Assembly: GCA_054661495.1 (NCBI GenBank)
Contig: BAAFSQ010000108.1
Location: 1 to 30,111 of the forward strand
DNA length: 30,111 nucleotides
Source of the DNA: Zygophlyctis sp. KS116
Lineage: Eukaryota; Chytridiomycota
Reading direction: 5' to 3'
Shown: positions 28,873 through 30,111 of the stretch, in pieces
Layout: the number at the start of each line of letters is the position of its first letter
How positions within the stretch are numbered: the first letter of the stretch is position 1
Translations under genes and position numbers: made by a program
Notes under the pieces: generated by a model
Database searches by the model: none
Seen by the model: only the letters and a program-made list of their open reading frames with translations
Told to the model about the DNA's origin: nothing

Positions 28873-29844
28873 ATGTCATCATACTATTCCAGAGAAATCC
28901 CTCATCCATCCATGATTCTAGTCTCTCTCTTTCTATCTTCGCCAATCAGTACCTGTCATTCATTATCTCAAATTCAATATCTGCCTATTGCAAGCACAGA
29001 TGCTGCATCGGATTCATTATCAGAGGCTGATACATTATCAGATGAAATTACTTTATATGCTGCAGTTCCAAAATCTAATGAAACAGGAATAGGTGATCGG
29101 TTGGTGAAAGATGAAGATGGATATTTTTATTCAACAGATCAATTAAATCCTCCATGGCAATTAGTGCCAAAGAATTATTCAATGTGGGATCTAGCCAAGA
29201 ATATAATATCTCTGCAAGGGATAGAATCTTTATGGTCGGCATTAGGATCAGATGTGATCTTGTACTATTCTTCAACTTGGACTGAAAAAGCAATTGAATT
29301 AATTATTGCACCTCATAATGCTTGGAATAGAATGGGAATTGCTTTAATTAGATCATTTATACTAGCTCCATTGGATATTATACAAATTAGACTTATTGCA
29401 CAATCTAGTCATCCTTGGTATCAGGCGTATACTTCAACATTTAATGCTTTCAAATCTTTATTCTCAAGAGTCGAAGTTGGAGTATTGTATACTTCAAATA
29501 GAGTATTATCAAGTGTATTAGAAACTGGATTGTCTTCTATACTCTATTTAGGAATTATAACTTTTATAAAACATTACAAGTTGGGGGCAATTGGAATGAT
29601 TGGTCTTGGATTTTTACATGCTGGATTAATGTCACCATTAGAAACAATACGTAAAAGAATTCAAGTTTCTACTTTTCCTCAAGAAGAAGAAATTAAAACT
29701 ATAGTTCAAGTCCCTAAAATACCATGGATAGGTATTAGAAGAACTTTTTATAGGATGTGGCATGAAGAAGGGATTGGATCTTTTTATAGAGGATTTAAAA
29801 GGAAATGGCTCATAACTATATTAGGATTATATGATTTAAATTAA
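28873..29844 (+). CDS. UGO1: Ugo1/SLC25A46-like mitochondrial outer-membrane carrier-fold protein
   Basis: A single-exon gene of 323 aa. Yeast Ugo1 links Fzo1 and Mgm1 in mitochondrial fusion; SLC25A46 is the animal relative. The N-terminal about 100 residues are polar, then GYFYSTDQLNPPWQLVP. Several hydrophobic helices follow, with two degenerate carrier signatures (APLDIIQIRLIAQS and SPLETIRKRIQVS) and a final EEGIGSFYRGFKRKW. The degenerate signatures fit an outer-membrane adaptor rather than an active transporter. It is shorter than yeast Ugo1 (502 aa). Its TAA stop (29842-29844) overlaps by two bases the stop of a minus-strand open frame coming from the right edge. Confidence 0.8.
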   Translation: MSSYYSREIPHPSMILVSLFLSSPISTCHSLSQIQYLPIASTDAASDSLSEADTLSDEITLYAAVPKSNETGIGDRLVKDEDGYFYSTDQLNPPWQLVPKNYSMWDLAKNIISLQGIESLWSALGSDVILYYSSTWTEKAIELIIAPHNAWNRMGIALIRSFILAPLDIIQIRLIAQSSHPWYQAYTSTFNAFKSLFSRVEVGVLYTSNRVLSSVLETGLSSILYLGIITFIKHYKLGAIGMIGLGFLHAGLMSPLETIRKRIQVSTFPQEEEIKTIVQVPKIPWIGIRRTFYRMWHEEGIGSFYRGFKRKWLITILGLYDLN

Positions 29845-30111
29845 GAAAAAGAAAAACAGCTAAAGTTAGCAATCATTCTTGGACTTTTACATTCTTGGTA
29901 ACATTCATTTAATAAGACTATCAAATTAAAGATTGTATTTTTTCTTTTCCATATTTGAACTAAATCAGTAGATTTAAAAAGCAGTAGAGTTGATAAAAGA
30001 TCTGCATTGCACAATGCAACGTGTCGCGTTTTCCAATCACGCCATTCAAGTCCGTCATGAGAATCAGCACGCCTTTTGGGCGGTACAAATTAAAGAGTAT
30101 AGCGATACAAT
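29841..30111 (-). CDS. Possible 3' end of an unrecognised gene
   Basis: On the minus strand a frame ending at TAA 29843-29841 stays open for about 80 codons (DGLEWRDWKTRHVALC; LVQIWKRKNTIFNLIVLL; NECYQECKSPRMIANFS). It meets a stop near 30090, which could be bypassed by a small intron ending at CAAAAG. A second minus frame is open from the right edge to about 29967 (FNLYRPKGVLILMTDLNG), so the frame is not settled. I do not recognise either. If the first is real, the gene overlaps the convergent UGO1 stop by two bases. Confidence 0.35.

Overview
The window is nuclear DNA of an AT-rich, extremely compact eukaryote, most likely an early-diverging fungus that still builds a flagellum. The fungal signal comes from a Ugo1-like mitochondrial outer-membrane protein and a MUB1/samB-type MYND protein. 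The flagellar signal comes from B9D1 (transition zone), EFCAB10, two multi-domain adenylate kinase genes (one with an RIIa/DPY30-like N-terminus, one with an embedded NDP-kinase) and a CCDC33-like C2/coiled-coil protein. A rozellid, aphelid or chytrid-type organism would fit; this is inference, and the species cannot be named from the sequence alone. Nearly every gene is split by very small spliceosomal introns. I placed about 73 by hand, checking phase sums and family alignment. They run 23-33 nt except one of 42 nt, with GTA-type donors and mostly TAG ends.

Layout, left to right: a partial secreted repeat protein (minus, 1-439) and a sparse stretch with one small doubtful ORF; RPAC1 (RPC40) and P5C dehydrogenase (PUT2) in tandem; an unrecognised coiled-coil/disordered protein; EFCAB10 (minus); the exocyst subunit SEC5; adenylate-kinase gene A (RIIa-like plus four AK domains); adenylate-kinase gene B (five AK domains, the third containing an NDP-kinase); B9D1 and JMJD7 (minus); a CCDC33-like gene (plus); V-ATPase subunit d (minus); MUB1/samB (plus); an F-box protein, dephospho-CoA kinase CAB5, exportin-6 and CCT-alpha (all minus, a four-gene tandem run); UGO1 (plus); and a partial, unrecognised minus-strand end at the right edge.

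The most striking points are these. (1) In gene B an apparently catalytically complete NDP-kinase domain sits inside an adenylate-kinase fold, in place of its NMP-binding segment. (2) Genes A and B share a 1,095-bp direct repeat (10105-11199 and 12645-13739) that looks identical base for base, introns included. (3) Two same-strand neighbours overlap like bacterial operon genes: XPO6 to CAB5 through ATGA and JMJD7 to B9D1 through TAATG. TCP1 to XPO6 and RPC40 to PUT2 are separated by only 19 and 15 nt. (4) Divergent start codons lie as little as 20 bp apart and convergent stops 21 bp apart.

How the genes relate: housekeeping functions (transcription, chaperonin, exocytosis, vacuolar acidification, CoA synthesis, proline catabolism) are interleaved with flagellar genes. 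The stretch 5976-19666 is rich in flagellar candidates: EFCAB10, both AK genes, B9D1 and the CCDC33-like gene. It may support axonemal nucleotide balance (AK: ATP+AMP to 2 ADP; NDK: phosphate exchange among NTPs) and transition-zone gating, but co-regulation is not shown by sequence alone.
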